Part shown: positions 16,151-24,897 of the stretch, one piece after another
How positions within the stretch are numbered: the first letter of the stretch is position 1
How the letters are laid out: the number at the start of each line of letters is the position of its first letter
Source of the DNA: an uncultured Thiotrichales bacterium
GTDB taxonomy: Bacteria > Pseudomonadota > Gammaproteobacteria > CAZUMV01
Direction of reading: 5' to 3'
DNA: 44,338 bases
NCBI GenBank assembly: GCA_938041655.1
Contig: CALISW010000170.1
Span: 1 to 44,338 of the forward strand
Translations under genes and position numbers: made by a program
Notes under the pieces: model-generated
Told to the model about the DNA's origin: nothing
Seen by the model: only the letters and a program-made list of their open reading frames with translations
Databases searched by the model: none

Positions 16151-17231
16151 ACACAGCAGTGTTATTTTGTTGTTGATGTTGCTCAACCTGGCAACAGCTG
16201 AAACCCTGCCAGAAGACATGGTGCAGTTGATGTACCACAGTTACGACGGTGGTGGTGTTGAAGTGAACGGGCCTGCCTTATTGGTACGCAAAGAATTCAA
16301 AGATCAGTTTTCGGTAAACGCCGGTTACTATCAGGATTCAATCAGCGGCGCTTCGCCAGATGTGATCGCTTCTGCCAGTCCTTATTCTGAAACACGTGAT
16401 GAATTCTCGCTGGGTGTTGATGCGCTGCTGGGAAACAGCCTGGTTTCATTGGGTTATATCAATAGTGATGAAGATGATTATGAAGGGAATAATTTCAGTT
16501 TTGGAATTTCACAAAGTTTCTTTGCGCAGATGACCACAATGAGTCTGGGTTATACGGTAGGACAGGATACGGTCAAGCGAGTAGATAACGACTTCGCTGA
16601 AGATATTGATCGTTATCAATTTAGCGTTGGTCTCACTCAGGTGCTTACCAGCACCATGCTGATGAACCTGACCGCGGAAGGTATTACCGAAGAAGGTTAC
16701 TTAAGTAATCCTTATCGCTCCAAACGGGTGTTTGGCACATTTGCCGGCTCCGAAATTTACCCGCGTACCCGCACCAGTACAGCTTTCGCGGTGCGACTGA
16801 AGAAATTACTCTGGAGCGACGATGCGGCATCAATCAGCTATCGCTATTTTGATGACAGCTGGGATATCGTCTCACACACACTCGAGTTGGGATTCACCAG
16901 AACCTTGAATAATCGCTCGGTCGCCGATCTGGTCTATAGATACTACGACCAAAGCGGTGCTTCATTCTTTAGCAGTGATTTTCAGGGATTGTTTCAATTT
17001 ATGGCGAGTGACAAGGAGCTCAGTACCTATCAAAGTCATACGATAGGATTGAATCTCACTTATGAGTTATTTAACGATTATTTATATGGCTTTGACCGTG
17101 GTGAGCTTGGTTTCGCCTATGATTTTAGAATGAACGAGTACGAAGATTATTTCGCGCCTAATTCTAGTAGCACAGAACCATACGAATTCGATGCAAATGT
17201 ATTCAATATAAATCTGTCACTATTTTACTGA
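16137..17231 (+). CDS. DUF3570 outer-membrane barrel with an ApbE-site-like motif
   Basis: Exported protein of 364 residues, rich in amphipathic strands and ending NINLSLFY with an OM-type terminal aromatic. I chose the GTG at 16137 (preceded by AGGGTGG), which gives a normal signal peptide cut before ETLPEDM; it overlaps the DUF4266 gene by 14 bp. Near the N-terminus YYQDSISGASPD contains D-x-x-S-G-A-S (16335-16355), close to the ApbE modification consensus D-x-x-[ST]-G-A-[ST]. A second SGAS follows a tyrosine-rich segment later (DQSGASFF). Function unknown. A flavin-bearing barrel is an inference to be tested. Confidence 0.8.
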   Translation: MAVIRHSSVILLLMLLNLATAETLPEDMVQLMYHSYDGGGVEVNGPALLVRKEFKDQFSVNAGYYQDSISGASPDVIASASPYSETRDEFSLGVDALLGNSLVSLGYINSDEDDYEGNNFSFGISQSFFAQMTTMSLGYTVGQDTVKRVDNDFAEDIDRYQFSVGLTQVLTSTMLMNLTAEGITEEGYLSNPYRSKRVFGTFAGSEIYPRTRTSTAFAVRLKKLLWSDDAASISYRYFDDSWDIVSHTLELGFTRTLNNRSVADLVYRYYDQSGASFFSSDFQGLFQFMASDKELSTYQSHTIGLNLTYELFNDYLYGFDRGELGFAYDFRMNEYEDYFAPNSSSTEPYEFDANVFNINLSLFY

Positions 17232-17249
17232 CAGAGCAGGAGACGAACA

Positions 17250-17975
17250 ATGGATGTTGTGAAAACATATCTTTCGCTATTACTGTGGGTGCTCATCCTA
17301 AGCACACCATTAGTAGCAGAGGAAGCCGCTGAAATAGATGATCCTGAGGCAGGCACGTATTTAATCGATGAGTCTGAATCGCAGGTTATTCTGGATGGAG
17401 AGTTAACCCCTGAAGGACAGCGTGCAATGCAAGAGGCGCGTGAAAGGGGTGAGTTACCAAACACAAATGCGGAGACTGTCGAGACCAATGCCGCTGATGC
17501 CAAATTAATGGATGAGATGCCGGAACTGGCTGCGCGCGGTCTGGATGAAGAAGTGCAGTCACTTAAGGAAGAAGTGCTGATTCTTAATCGCGAGTTGTTT
17601 TCGCTGGAAGAAGAATTGCTGTTTCCATCCAATACCCAGTTTGCCGTCTATGTTTCGGTAGACGTTGGCGAATTTTTTGACATGGAGTCGGTGCGCGTAT
17701 TAATGGATAACAAACCGATTGCCAGCTATCTCTACACCAAGCGTGAATCAGATGCCTTGATGCGTGGTGGCGTGCACCGGATTTATATAGGCAACCTGAC
17801 GGCGGGTAGTCATGAACTGGTTGCGTTTTATACCGGTCGTGGTCCACGTGGTCGTGATTTCAAACGGGCGACCAAGCGCACTGTCAATAAAGAGCTTGGC
17901 CCCAAGTACGTTGAACTAAAAATTGCCGATAACCAGGGCAAAAAACAAGCAGGATTTGAAGTTAAGGAATGGTAG
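17250..17975 (+). CDS. Periplasmic coiled-coil protein of unknown function
   Basis: 241 residues with a signal peptide (cut near LVAEE). An acidic region (about 24-90) precedes a heptad-like coiled coil (about 98-124, EEVQSLKEEVLILNREL...). The C-terminal domain (about 128-235) is beta-rich, with AVYVSVDVGEFFDMESVRVLMD, a basic RGPRGRDFKRATKR segment and a final VELKIAD strand pair, looking like an Ig- or carbohydrate-module-like fold. I do not recognise a named family. Starts 18 bp after DUF3570 and ends 16 bp before the first TPR gene. Position between barrels and TPR scaffold suggests a linker or adaptor. Confidence 0.7.
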   Translation: MDVVKTYLSLLLWVLILSTPLVAEEAAEIDDPEAGTYLIDESESQVILDGELTPEGQRAMQEARERGELPNTNAETVETNAADAKLMDEMPELAARGLDEEVQSLKEEVLILNRELFSLEEELLFPSNTQFAVYVSVDVGEFFDMESVRVLMDNKPIASYLYTKRESDALMRGGVHRIYIGNLTAGSHELVAFYTGRGPRGRDFKRATKRTVNKELGPKYVELKIADNQGKKQAGFEVKEW

Positions 17976-17991
17976 CCGCCATTTAGCCACT

Positions 17992-19890
17992 ATGAGATTT
18001 ACACGCCAACTTTTGTTGCTTGCAACATGCGTGCTGTTCAGTGCAGCCGCATCTGCAGCAGATGAGCCGGGACCAGAAGACATCATTCTGGATTTACCCT
18101 ATGGCGTAGTTTTGTTTGATTTTTATCAGCAAAATTATTTCACTTCGCTGGTTAACCTGATCAAAGCTCAGAAAGATGACACAGTGCCACAGCACGAAGC
18201 TGAAGCAGAATTGCTGCGCGGCGGTTTATATCTTTCTTATGGTATGCGCGGGCGCGCCGAAGAGATTTTTAAAAATGTTCTTGATATAGAGCCACGTCAG
18301 GACGTCAAGAATAGAGCCTGGTACTACTTGGCGCGTATCGCGTATCAGCGTGGCCTGCCAGAAAATGCACTGTCTTATCTGAGCAAAATCAGAGGTGAGT
18401 TGCCCGATACTCTGGTGGGTCGTGACCAGTTAATGGCGGCGATCATCAATATTCAGCAAGGCGACTTTCTGGACGCCTACAGTGGTTTATCAGACTGGGA
18501 AGGTGAGACCGATATTAAACACTACGTGGAATATAACCGCGGGGTGGCAGCACTAAGACTTGGTGATACTGATAAAGGCACCGACATACTCGATCTGTTA
18601 GGCCGTCAAAAATTCGGCAGTGAAGAATTTGAATTACTGGCATTGAAAGACCGAGCCAATCTCGCGGTAGGGATGCACTTGCTGCGTGAAGAGAGCCCGG
18701 AAAAAGCGCGTTTTTATCTGGACCGCGTACGTCTTAACGGGCCTTTTGCCAATGAGGCTTTGTTGGCAGCGGGTTGGGCTGATGCGCGCAATGAATTCTA
18801 TCAACCGGCGATGATTCCATGGAATGAACTGGCCAGTCGTAATGTACTCGACCCGGCGGTGCAGGAATCCTTATTTGCTATTCCTTATGCAATGGCTAAA
18901 GCAGGTGGTTTTGCACAAGCGGCGGCGGGTTATCAGCAAGCGCTGGATATTTTCCGAGCCGAGCAAGAAAAACTCAAAGCCGGAATTGAGCTGGTAAAAG
19001 AGGGCGGTTATCTGGACGATTTGCTGAGCAGTGCCGAAAAAATTGAAATGGGTTGGCTGCGCGAACTGAAGGTTGTAAATGAGGCACCTCAGCCGTGGTA
19101 CCTGGATGAACTGTTGTCCTCGCATCGGGTACAAGAGTCATTGAAGAATTATCGTGATCTGTTGTTTCTGGATTACAATCTGACAACCTGGGATGAGTCG
19201 ATCGATAGTTTTGATGAAATGCTGACTTTGCGAGAACGTCGATTTGAGACGGTAGTACCCTCGGCGCAGACAAAGTTATCGGATAACGAGCAGGAAAACC
19301 TGCAAAACAAGTTTGCACTATTGAACCAGCTGTATCTGAGTGCCTCTGAAAAAGAGAAGTTACGTTTGCTGGCAACGCCGGCCGAGTTAAAGAAGTTGCA
19401 GCGCTTGGATAAATTACAGCAATTGATTTCAAAACACCCCAATGCAAGAGCGCACGCTTACTTGTTGGGTAGGGTGGATTTTCTGAAGGGAATACTATTT
19501 TGGGATATCTACAACACCCTTGAAAAGCGGGAAAGAAAATCCGGCCGTGCATTGCAGGACCTTGAAACAGAGTTTGAGCAAAGCAGGGAGTTTATCGCAA
19601 GCATCAATCGTTTGATGGCAGATCTGCCTGCCGGGTTCGAAGGTTTTGCAGAAAAAATCCAGGCCAAGCGCTCAGATTTAAGTGGTGCGCGTGAAAAGCT
19701 GGAGACTGTTACGCAAAAGCAAAAAGCACAATTGACCGAGGTTGTGGTGGGTGAGTTGGAGCAACATGTCGCCAGAATTGATGAATTGAAATTACAGGCG
19801 GCTTTTGCATTAGCACAGATCTATGATCAGGATAGTGAAAAAGAAGAGGATGATGACAAGCCTCAAAATAACCGTGGAGTAGCCAGATGA
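17992..19890 (+). CDS. Exported TPR-repeat scaffold protein 1
   Basis: 632 residues. From the ATG at 17992 a signal peptide is cut near ASAADEP; the frame extends upstream to 17923 but overlaps the previous gene and would bury the signal. TPR-like helical repeats are clear at about 65-170 (AEAELLRGGLYLSYGMRGRAEEIFKNVL, AWYYLARIAYQRGLPENALSYLSKI) and around 290-330. The C-terminal 150 residues are coiled-coil-like, ending QAAFALAQIYDQDSEKEE. Probably periplasmic. In the Agl/Glt comparison it would correspond to a GltC/GltD-type TPR protein. Stop overlaps the next ATGATG. Confidence 0.8.
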   Translation: MRFTRQLLLLATCVLFSAAASAADEPGPEDIILDLPYGVVLFDFYQQNYFTSLVNLIKAQKDDTVPQHEAEAELLRGGLYLSYGMRGRAEEIFKNVLDIEPRQDVKNRAWYYLARIAYQRGLPENALSYLSKIRGELPDTLVGRDQLMAAIINIQQGDFLDAYSGLSDWEGETDIKHYVEYNRGVAALRLGDTDKGTDILDLLGRQKFGSEEFELLALKDRANLAVGMHLLREESPEKARFYLDRVRLNGPFANEALLAAGWADARNEFYQPAMIPWNELASRNVLDPAVQESLFAIPYAMAKAGGFAQAAAGYQQALDIFRAEQEKLKAGIELVKEGGYLDDLLSSAEKIEMGWLRELKVVNEAPQPWYLDELLSSHRVQESLKNYRDLLFLDYNLTTWDESIDSFDEMLTLRERRFETVVPSAQTKLSDNEQENLQNKFALLNQLYLSASEKEKLRLLATPAELKKLQRLDKLQQLISKHPNARAHAYLLGRVDFLKGILFWDIYNTLEKRERKSGRALQDLETEFEQSREFIASINRLMADLPAGFEGFAEKIQAKRSDLSGAREKLETVTQKQKAQLTEVVVGELEQHVARIDELKLQAAFALAQIYDQDSEKEEDDDKPQNNRGVAR

Positions 19891-22679
19891 TGAATTTGCT
19901 ACGACACGCGTTAGTGGTGCTCATCCTGTCTTTGACGCTTTCCGCCTGCGGCACCATGAGCAATATGATAGCCAAGGGTGATAAGTCGCCAACCTTGAGT
20001 GATCTGTATGATCGCCCGGTCCCGGTGATCGATGAACAGCCCATCGCCAAAAGTCGTGAGCTGGCAGAGCAATCTTACCGGCAAATGCTGGATCTGGATG
20101 AAGGTTCAGCCATGCGCCCGGAAGCGTTGCGTCGTCTGGCTGATATATTGTCTGACGTTAATGCGATCATGAATGATGATGATGAGCTGGATGAGGTAGC
20201 GCTGGCTGAGGCGACCGGTTTGTACAATGAAGCGCTGGAAAAATATCCTGACTATCGTTCGCGCGACAAAATTCTCTATCAACTCGCTCGAATTAATGAT
20301 CAAAATGGCGATCCGGATAAATCACACCAGTATTTGAACGATTTGGTCGAGCAGTATCCGGAATCCGAATACTTACAAGAAGCCCAGTTCCGACGTGGCG
20401 AGTACCTGTTCATTGAAAAAGAATATACCAGTGCACAAAACGCCTATGAGTCGGTGATTGAGATCGATACGAAAACAAAATTCTACGAGCCGGCGCTCTA
20501 TAAAAAGGGCTGGGCATTGTTCAAGCAGAATGAATATGAACTGGCGGTAAATGAGTTCACTACGATACTGGACCGGCGTGTAGCCAATGGTCAACGTGAT
20601 CTGGAAAAATTATCCCGTCCACAACGCGAGCGTATTGAAGATTCGCTGCGAGCGATCAGCTTAAGCTTCGTCTATCAGGAAGGCGCTGACACCGCGCTGG
20701 AATATTTCACCAAATACGGCGCCAAAAAATATGAGGAGCTGGTGTACGTCAAGCTGGCAGAATATTACATTGATAAAGAACGCTATACCGATGGTGCGGA
20801 AACATACGCAGGCTTCCTGCAGCGTAATCCCTGGCATGAAAATGCGGCTGATTTTCAGGCACAGGTTATAGCGACCCTCAAAGAAGGCAATTTCCCGACC
20901 TTGGAACTGGAGGCTCGTAAAGAGTTTGTCACCTTGTTTGATGTGGAGTCAGAGTATTGGGAATATTATCCGATAGGCGATAATGATCACATTGTGGATG
21001 AAGTGAAAACCAATATTGTTGATTTGGCGAATCATTATCAATCACTGGCACAAAAAGACAGTAACAACGAAGACTATCTGGAAGCCGAGACTTGGTACAA
21101 ACGCTTCCTGAGTTCATTTCCCAAAGACGAAAAAGCACCCGAAATAAATTATTTGCTGGCTGAATCGTATTACCAGAACGAACGTTATCTGGAGTCAGCG
21201 CAGGCGTATGAGCAGGTTGCCTATGAGTATGAAGCGCACCCGAAAGCATCTGAAGCAGGTTATGCAGCCTTGTTGGCCTATCAGGAAGTGGCCAAGTCGA
21301 ATACCAGCGCGTCAGATCCAAAAGTCGGTGATGCTTTTGCTGCCAGCGCCATACGTTTCGAAAAAGCATTCCCTGGTCATCCCAAGGCTGATGAGGTTTT
21401 GGTTAGTGTGGCACAGACCCAGTTTGATGAGCGTAATTATGATCAGGCGATGAAGATTGCGGAACGCTTGTTGAATAAAGATCCAAAGCCAAGTGCGGAA
21501 AATCGCAAAATCGTCTGGACCATTGCTGCCAATACCCAGTTTGAGCGTAAAGCTTATGAAGAGGCTGAAATTGGTTATAGCCAGGCCATAGCCCTGATGG
21601 AGCCGACCGACCCGCTAAAATCAGATTTGACCGAAAACCTGTCGATTGCCGTGTACCGTCAGGGTGAAGCGGCGCGTGATGCTGGTAAAACCCAGGCGGC
21701 TATTGATGCCTTCCTGCGTGTTGCTGCTGTCGCTCCGGGTACTGAAGCGGCGGTCACCGGACAATATGATGCGGCGGTGATATATATAGGTGACAAGAAA
21801 TGGCGCGAAGCAATTCCGATCATGGAATCTTTCCGGGTCAGTTATCCGGGTCATGAGTTGCAGACTGAAGTCGATAAAAATCTGGCTACGGCGTATCTTG
21901 AAACCGACCAGCCAGTTAAGGCTGCGGCCGAGTTCCAGCGTCTGGCACAAACCGGTGAAACAGAAGAGATCCGGCGAGAGGCAATTTTGCAGGCCTCGGA
22001 TTTGTACGCCGAAGGTGGGGAGAACAACCGCTCCATCGCCATGCTTGAACAGTTTGTTAATGACTTCCCAACTCCGGCAGAGCCTGCGATGGAAGCAGCC
22101 TCAAAACTGGCGACTCATTATGAGAAATTATTTGGTCCTCAAGGTGCTTATACCTGGCATGAAAAAGTGCTTGAGTTGAACCGTGGCGGCGGTGCCAATG
22201 ATAGAACTCGTTATTTAGCGGCTAAGTCTACCCTAGCACTGGTTAAGCCAGCGGTAGATGCCTATCAGAGCGTTGCACTAGTGGCGCCATTGAAAGACAC
22301 ATTGCGCCAGAAAAAAGAATTGATGGAAGCGGCGCTGGCAAAATATGCAGATCTTTCGAGTTTTGGAATAGCCGAGATATCAACCGAAGCGGCTTATCAG
22401 ACAGGATTTATCTACGATGATTTCTCGGAAGCCATCATGGACTCGGAACGTCCTGCCAATCTTGATGCTGACGCGCTTGAAGAATACGAGATATTGCTGG
22501 AAGAGCAAGCCGATCCGTTTCTGGAAAATGCTATTGAAGCGCATGAGGTTAACGTCGGTCGTATCAATGAAAATATTTATGATGAGTGGGTCAAAAAGAG
22601 TTTGGCGGATTTGAAAAAGTTATTGCCCGCCCGTTACAACAAAGAGGAGCGAACCAGTGCCGTTATCCGTGTTCACTAA
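19887..22679 (+). CDS. Large TPR-repeat lipoprotein 2
   Basis: 930-residue lipoprotein (lipobox LSAC after a 20-residue signal). Repeats of TPR/BamD-YbgF type run through most of the chain: YNEALEKYPDYRSRDKILYQLARI, KSHQYLNDLVEQYPES, AQNAYESVIEI, AETWYKRFLSSFPKDEKAPEINYLLAESYYQ, and later AIDAFLRVAAVAPGT. It therefore forms a long superhelical periplasmic scaffold, most likely held at the outer membrane. Starts by overlap with TPR1 and overlaps the next gene by 23 bp. Giant TPR proteins (GltD/AgmU, GltI/AgmK) are part of the Myxococcus gliding machine, which is the closest functional comparison. Confidence 0.85.
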   Translation: MMNLLRHALVVLILSLTLSACGTMSNMIAKGDKSPTLSDLYDRPVPVIDEQPIAKSRELAEQSYRQMLDLDEGSAMRPEALRRLADILSDVNAIMNDDDELDEVALAEATGLYNEALEKYPDYRSRDKILYQLARINDQNGDPDKSHQYLNDLVEQYPESEYLQEAQFRRGEYLFIEKEYTSAQNAYESVIEIDTKTKFYEPALYKKGWALFKQNEYELAVNEFTTILDRRVANGQRDLEKLSRPQRERIEDSLRAISLSFVYQEGADTALEYFTKYGAKKYEELVYVKLAEYYIDKERYTDGAETYAGFLQRNPWHENAADFQAQVIATLKEGNFPTLELEARKEFVTLFDVESEYWEYYPIGDNDHIVDEVKTNIVDLANHYQSLAQKDSNNEDYLEAETWYKRFLSSFPKDEKAPEINYLLAESYYQNERYLESAQAYEQVAYEYEAHPKASEAGYAALLAYQEVAKSNTSASDPKVGDAFAASAIRFEKAFPGHPKADEVLVSVAQTQFDERNYDQAMKIAERLLNKDPKPSAENRKIVWTIAANTQFERKAYEEAEIGYSQAIALMEPTDPLKSDLTENLSIAVYRQGEAARDAGKTQAAIDAFLRVAAVAPGTEAAVTGQYDAAVIYIGDKKWREAIPIMESFRVSYPGHELQTEVDKNLATAYLETDQPVKAAAEFQRLAQTGETEEIRREAILQASDLYAEGGENNRSIAMLEQFVNDFPTPAEPAMEAASKLATHYEKLFGPQGAYTWHEKVLELNRGGGANDRTRYLAAKSTLALVKPAVDAYQSVALVAPLKDTLRQKKELMEAALAKYADLSSFGIAEISTEAAYQTGFIYDDFSEAIMDSERPANLDADALEEYEILLEEQADPFLENAIEAHEVNVGRINENIYDEWVKKSLADLKKLLPARYNKEERTSAVIRVH

Positions 22680-23292
22680 AGTTTGTCTCGCTTTGACGCT
22701 GTTTTTTTTGGTAGCTTGTGAAAGCATGCCTTCGTTACCGGGGTCTGGTGGTAATAAAGAAAGTACGGTCAAAATACCTGGTGGGGTTAAGTCTCCACTC
22801 GGTGATGAAGCGACGCTGACGCCAGCTGATCAAGCCATCATGCTCAGGGCAGTGGCAGCTATGGATGCAGGTAATTACGCGGTCGCCATAACTGAATTTA
22901 AAGCACTGTCGGTCAGTAATCCGAAACTGGCAATGCCTTATATCAACCTGGCTATCGCTTATCGTACGCAAGCAGATAGTGATGCGGCGGTGCGCTCAAT
23001 TGCGCAAGCCTTGAAGTTGTCACCGAACAGTCCGGAAGCAAACAATATTCGCGGTGTGCTGTGGCGTGATGCGGGAGAATTTACCAAAGCCAGAGATAGT
23101 TACGCCAAAGCGATTGGCGCCAATGAAGCCTATCTGGATGCCCAGCTGAATCTGGGGATATTGTGTGATTTATATCTACAAGATCTGGCCTGTGCAAAAA
23201 AACACTATGAAAATTACCAGTCCGGAAGTAGTACCGAAGACCGCACGGTTAAAGGGTGGTTGATAGAACTTGAACGCAGGATGAAAAAATAA
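22657..23292 (+). CDS. TPR lipoprotein 3 (GltE/AglT-sized)
   Basis: 211-residue lipoprotein (lipobox LVAC) with three to four TPR units between about 60 and 185 (MDAGNYAVAITEFKALSVSNPKLAMPY, AVRSIAQALKLSPNSPEAN, KARDSYAKAIGANEAYLDAQLNLGIL). It has the GTG start at 22657 with a good AGAGGAG ribosome site, lying 23 bp inside the end of TPR2. Its size and design match small TPR lipoproteins such as GltE/AglT or PilF; PilF is less likely because no pilus genes are near. Its stop shares a base with the next ATG. Confidence 0.82.
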   Translation: MPLSVFTKVCLALTLFFLVACESMPSLPGSGGNKESTVKIPGGVKSPLGDEATLTPADQAIMLRAVAAMDAGNYAVAITEFKALSVSNPKLAMPYINLAIAYRTQADSDAAVRSIAQALKLSPNSPEANNIRGVLWRDAGEFTKARDSYAKAIGANEAYLDAQLNLGILCDLYLQDLACAKKHYENYQSGSSTEDRTVKGWLIELERRMKK

Positions 23293-23651
23293 TGGTTTTC
23301 AGAACCGTATTACAGTTTTTAGCACGATTGAGCTGTTTAATTATGCTCGGCTTACCGATAATATGCGTCGCTGCAGAAGAAGAGCCTGATGACAACCCGG
23401 CTCAGACAGAATATTTTGAAGAAGATGCTGTCCTGAATATGGATGGTATGGCTGTAACCGGTAATCAGGAATTGCCGAAATCTCTGATGATTGTGCCCTG
23501 GCAAGAGCCCGGTGCCGGAGATTTATTTGCAGGTGAATTTGAAAGCTTGATTGATCGGGATCCAGCTACGATTGATCGTACAGAATTTGTAAGAGAACTG
23601 GATTATTACCGCCTGCGTAAAGGTGAGTTTTTAGACCCCGAGAGAGATTAG
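23292..23651 (+). CDS. Small periplasmic protein of unknown function
   Basis: 119 residues with a signal peptide (cut near CVAAEEE), acidic N-terminal part, then VTGNQELPKSLMIVPWQEP and a C-terminal helix-rich RTEFVRELDYYRLRKGEF. No family recognised with confidence. The compact motif ELPKSLMIVPW looks like the conserved core of such a family. It lies between the TPR lipoprotein and the ExbB gene, the same place and size class as GltF in Myxococcus; that is a positional comparison only. Translationally coupled (1-bp overlap) to TPR3. Confidence 0.7.
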   Translation: MVFRTVLQFLARLSCLIMLGLPIICVAAEEEPDDNPAQTEYFEEDAVLNMDGMAVTGNQELPKSLMIVPWQEPGAGDLFAGEFESLIDRDPATIDRTEFVRELDYYRLRKGEFLDPERD

Positions 23652-23692
23652 TTGTAGCGGTAACACGAATAAGAGAATGGAGAACAAGAAAA

Positions 23693-24337
23693 ATGATTGA
23701 TACGGTATTTAAATTTTTTCAGGATGGTGGAGCATTTATGTTTCCAATCGCCATCGTACTTGCACTTGGCTTGGCTATTGCCGTAGAGCGCTGGATTTAT
23801 CTGACCCGCGCACGAGTCAGTAACTTGTTGCGCTGGCGTAAATTACAGCCGATGCTGGAGAAGGGTGAATTACGCTCAGCGTTAAATACTTCCAGTGGTT
23901 CAAACTCGGCAATTGATAAAATCCTCACCTACGGTTTGTCGCGTGCAGCCAATTCAACCAGCAGCGCTGAAGTAGAGATGGCGATGGAAGAGGGCTTGAT
24001 GGAAGTCATGCCGCGTTTGGAAAAAAGAACGCATTATCTTGCCACGCTGGCGAATATTGCGACCCTGCTAGGCCTATTGGGAACCATCATAGGTTTGATT
24101 AAAGCCTTTACCGCCGTGGGTGAAGCGAACCCGGCTGACAAGGCTGATTTATTATCAGCTAGTATATCGGTAGCGATGAACACTACCGCCTTCGGTCTGA
24201 TGGCGGGTATTCCGTTATTGTTATTACATGCCTTGCTCACGACCAAGACCACCACCGTAGTTGATAGTCTGGAAATGGCGACGGTCAGAATTATGAACAT
24301 GATCACTGGCCACTCTGCCAAAGCCAAGCAACAGTAA
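23693..24337 (+). CDS. MotA/TolQ/ExbB proton-channel protein
   Basis: Inner-membrane subunit of a proton-driven motor, 214 residues with three TM helices (about 14-35, 117-141, 155-183). Family motifs are clear: ERWIYL after TM1, LATLANIATLLGLLGTIIGLIKAF in TM2 and SISVAMNTTAFGLMAGIPLLLLH in TM3. It would form the ring around the ExbD dimer. AATGGAGA ribosome site. It is followed by two ExbD genes and a TonB-like gene, so all parts of an energised transmembrane motor are encoded together. AglR of Myxococcus is the best functional comparison; ExbB of iron transport is less likely because no TonB-dependent receptor is near. Confidence 0.93.
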   Translation: MIDTVFKFFQDGGAFMFPIAIVLALGLAIAVERWIYLTRARVSNLLRWRKLQPMLEKGELRSALNTSSGSNSAIDKILTYGLSRAANSTSSAEVEMAMEEGLMEVMPRLEKRTHYLATLANIATLLGLLGTIIGLIKAFTAVGEANPADKADLLSASISVAMNTTAFGLMAGIPLLLLHALLTTKTTTVVDSLEMATVRIMNMITGHSAKAKQQ

Positions 24338-24342
24338 TAAAT

Positions 24343-24897
24343 ATGTCACGACGTCGCAGGCATTCCCGCTACAAGCCGGATACCGAGCTTAACATTACCG
24401 CCTTTATGAACTTGATGGTGGTGCTAGTGCCATTCCTGTTATTGATGGCGGTGTTTACGCGCCTGACAGTCATAGAACTGGCGTTGCCTGGACCGTTGAC
24501 CGATGCAGAGCCTCCGGAAGATCCACCGATTGAGCTGGAACTCGTGATTCGTGAAAACCGTATCGATATTCAAGACCGAGGGTCAGCCTTGTTAGGAGAG
24601 TATCCCAGGGTTGATGGTAAGGATGACTTCAAACCTGTCATAGAGAAATTGCGTCAGGTAAAATCACAGTTCCCTGAGATCGTGACTGCCTCCATTCTGG
24701 CGGAAGACGATGTTCCTTATGACCGCATAGTCCAAGTCATGGAGGTCATGCGTAGCTACAATACTGAAGGGGAAGAGGGCATCATTCAGGAAGAGCTGTT
24801 TCCTGAAATCTCTTTAGGAAAAGCGACGGTGCTTGATTTGCCTGAAGGTGCTCGAGAAATTGTTCAGCCTTACGATACGAGTGAGGCGAGCCAATAA
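24343..24897 (+). CDS. ExbD/TolR-like protein 1 with Asn in place of the TM aspartate
   Basis: 184 residues: short basic cytoplasmic start (MSRRRRHSRY), one TM helix (about 20-44) and a periplasmic domain. Aligning NITAFMNLMVVLVPFLL with the E. coli ExbD segment VTPFIDVMLVLL puts Asn23 (codon AAC, 24409-24411) where ExbD has its essential proton-carrying Asp25. The periplasmic part begins ELALPGP and contains IQDRG...DDFKPVIEKLRQVKSQFPE and a VPYDRIVQVMEVMR helix typical of the family. The substitution suggests that this copy cannot carry protons and pairs with ExbD 2. Separated by 5 bp from ExbB. Confidence 0.9.
   Translation: MSRRRRHSRYKPDTELNITAFMNLMVVLVPFLLLMAVFTRLTVIELALPGPLTDAEPPEDPPIELELVIRENRIDIQDRGSALLGEYPRVDGKDDFKPVIEKLRQVKSQFPEIVTASILAEDDVPYDRIVQVMEVMRSYNTEGEEGIIQEELFPEISLGKATVLDLPEGAREIVQPYDTSEASQ

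Noticed and set aside
18974-19552. 192-codon minus-strand frame inside TPR1
   Set aside because: Antisense to a well-supported coding frame; no family pattern or ribosome site.
20929-21369. 146-codon minus-strand frame in TPR2
   Set aside because: Antisense shadow; composition and lack of start signals do not support a gene.
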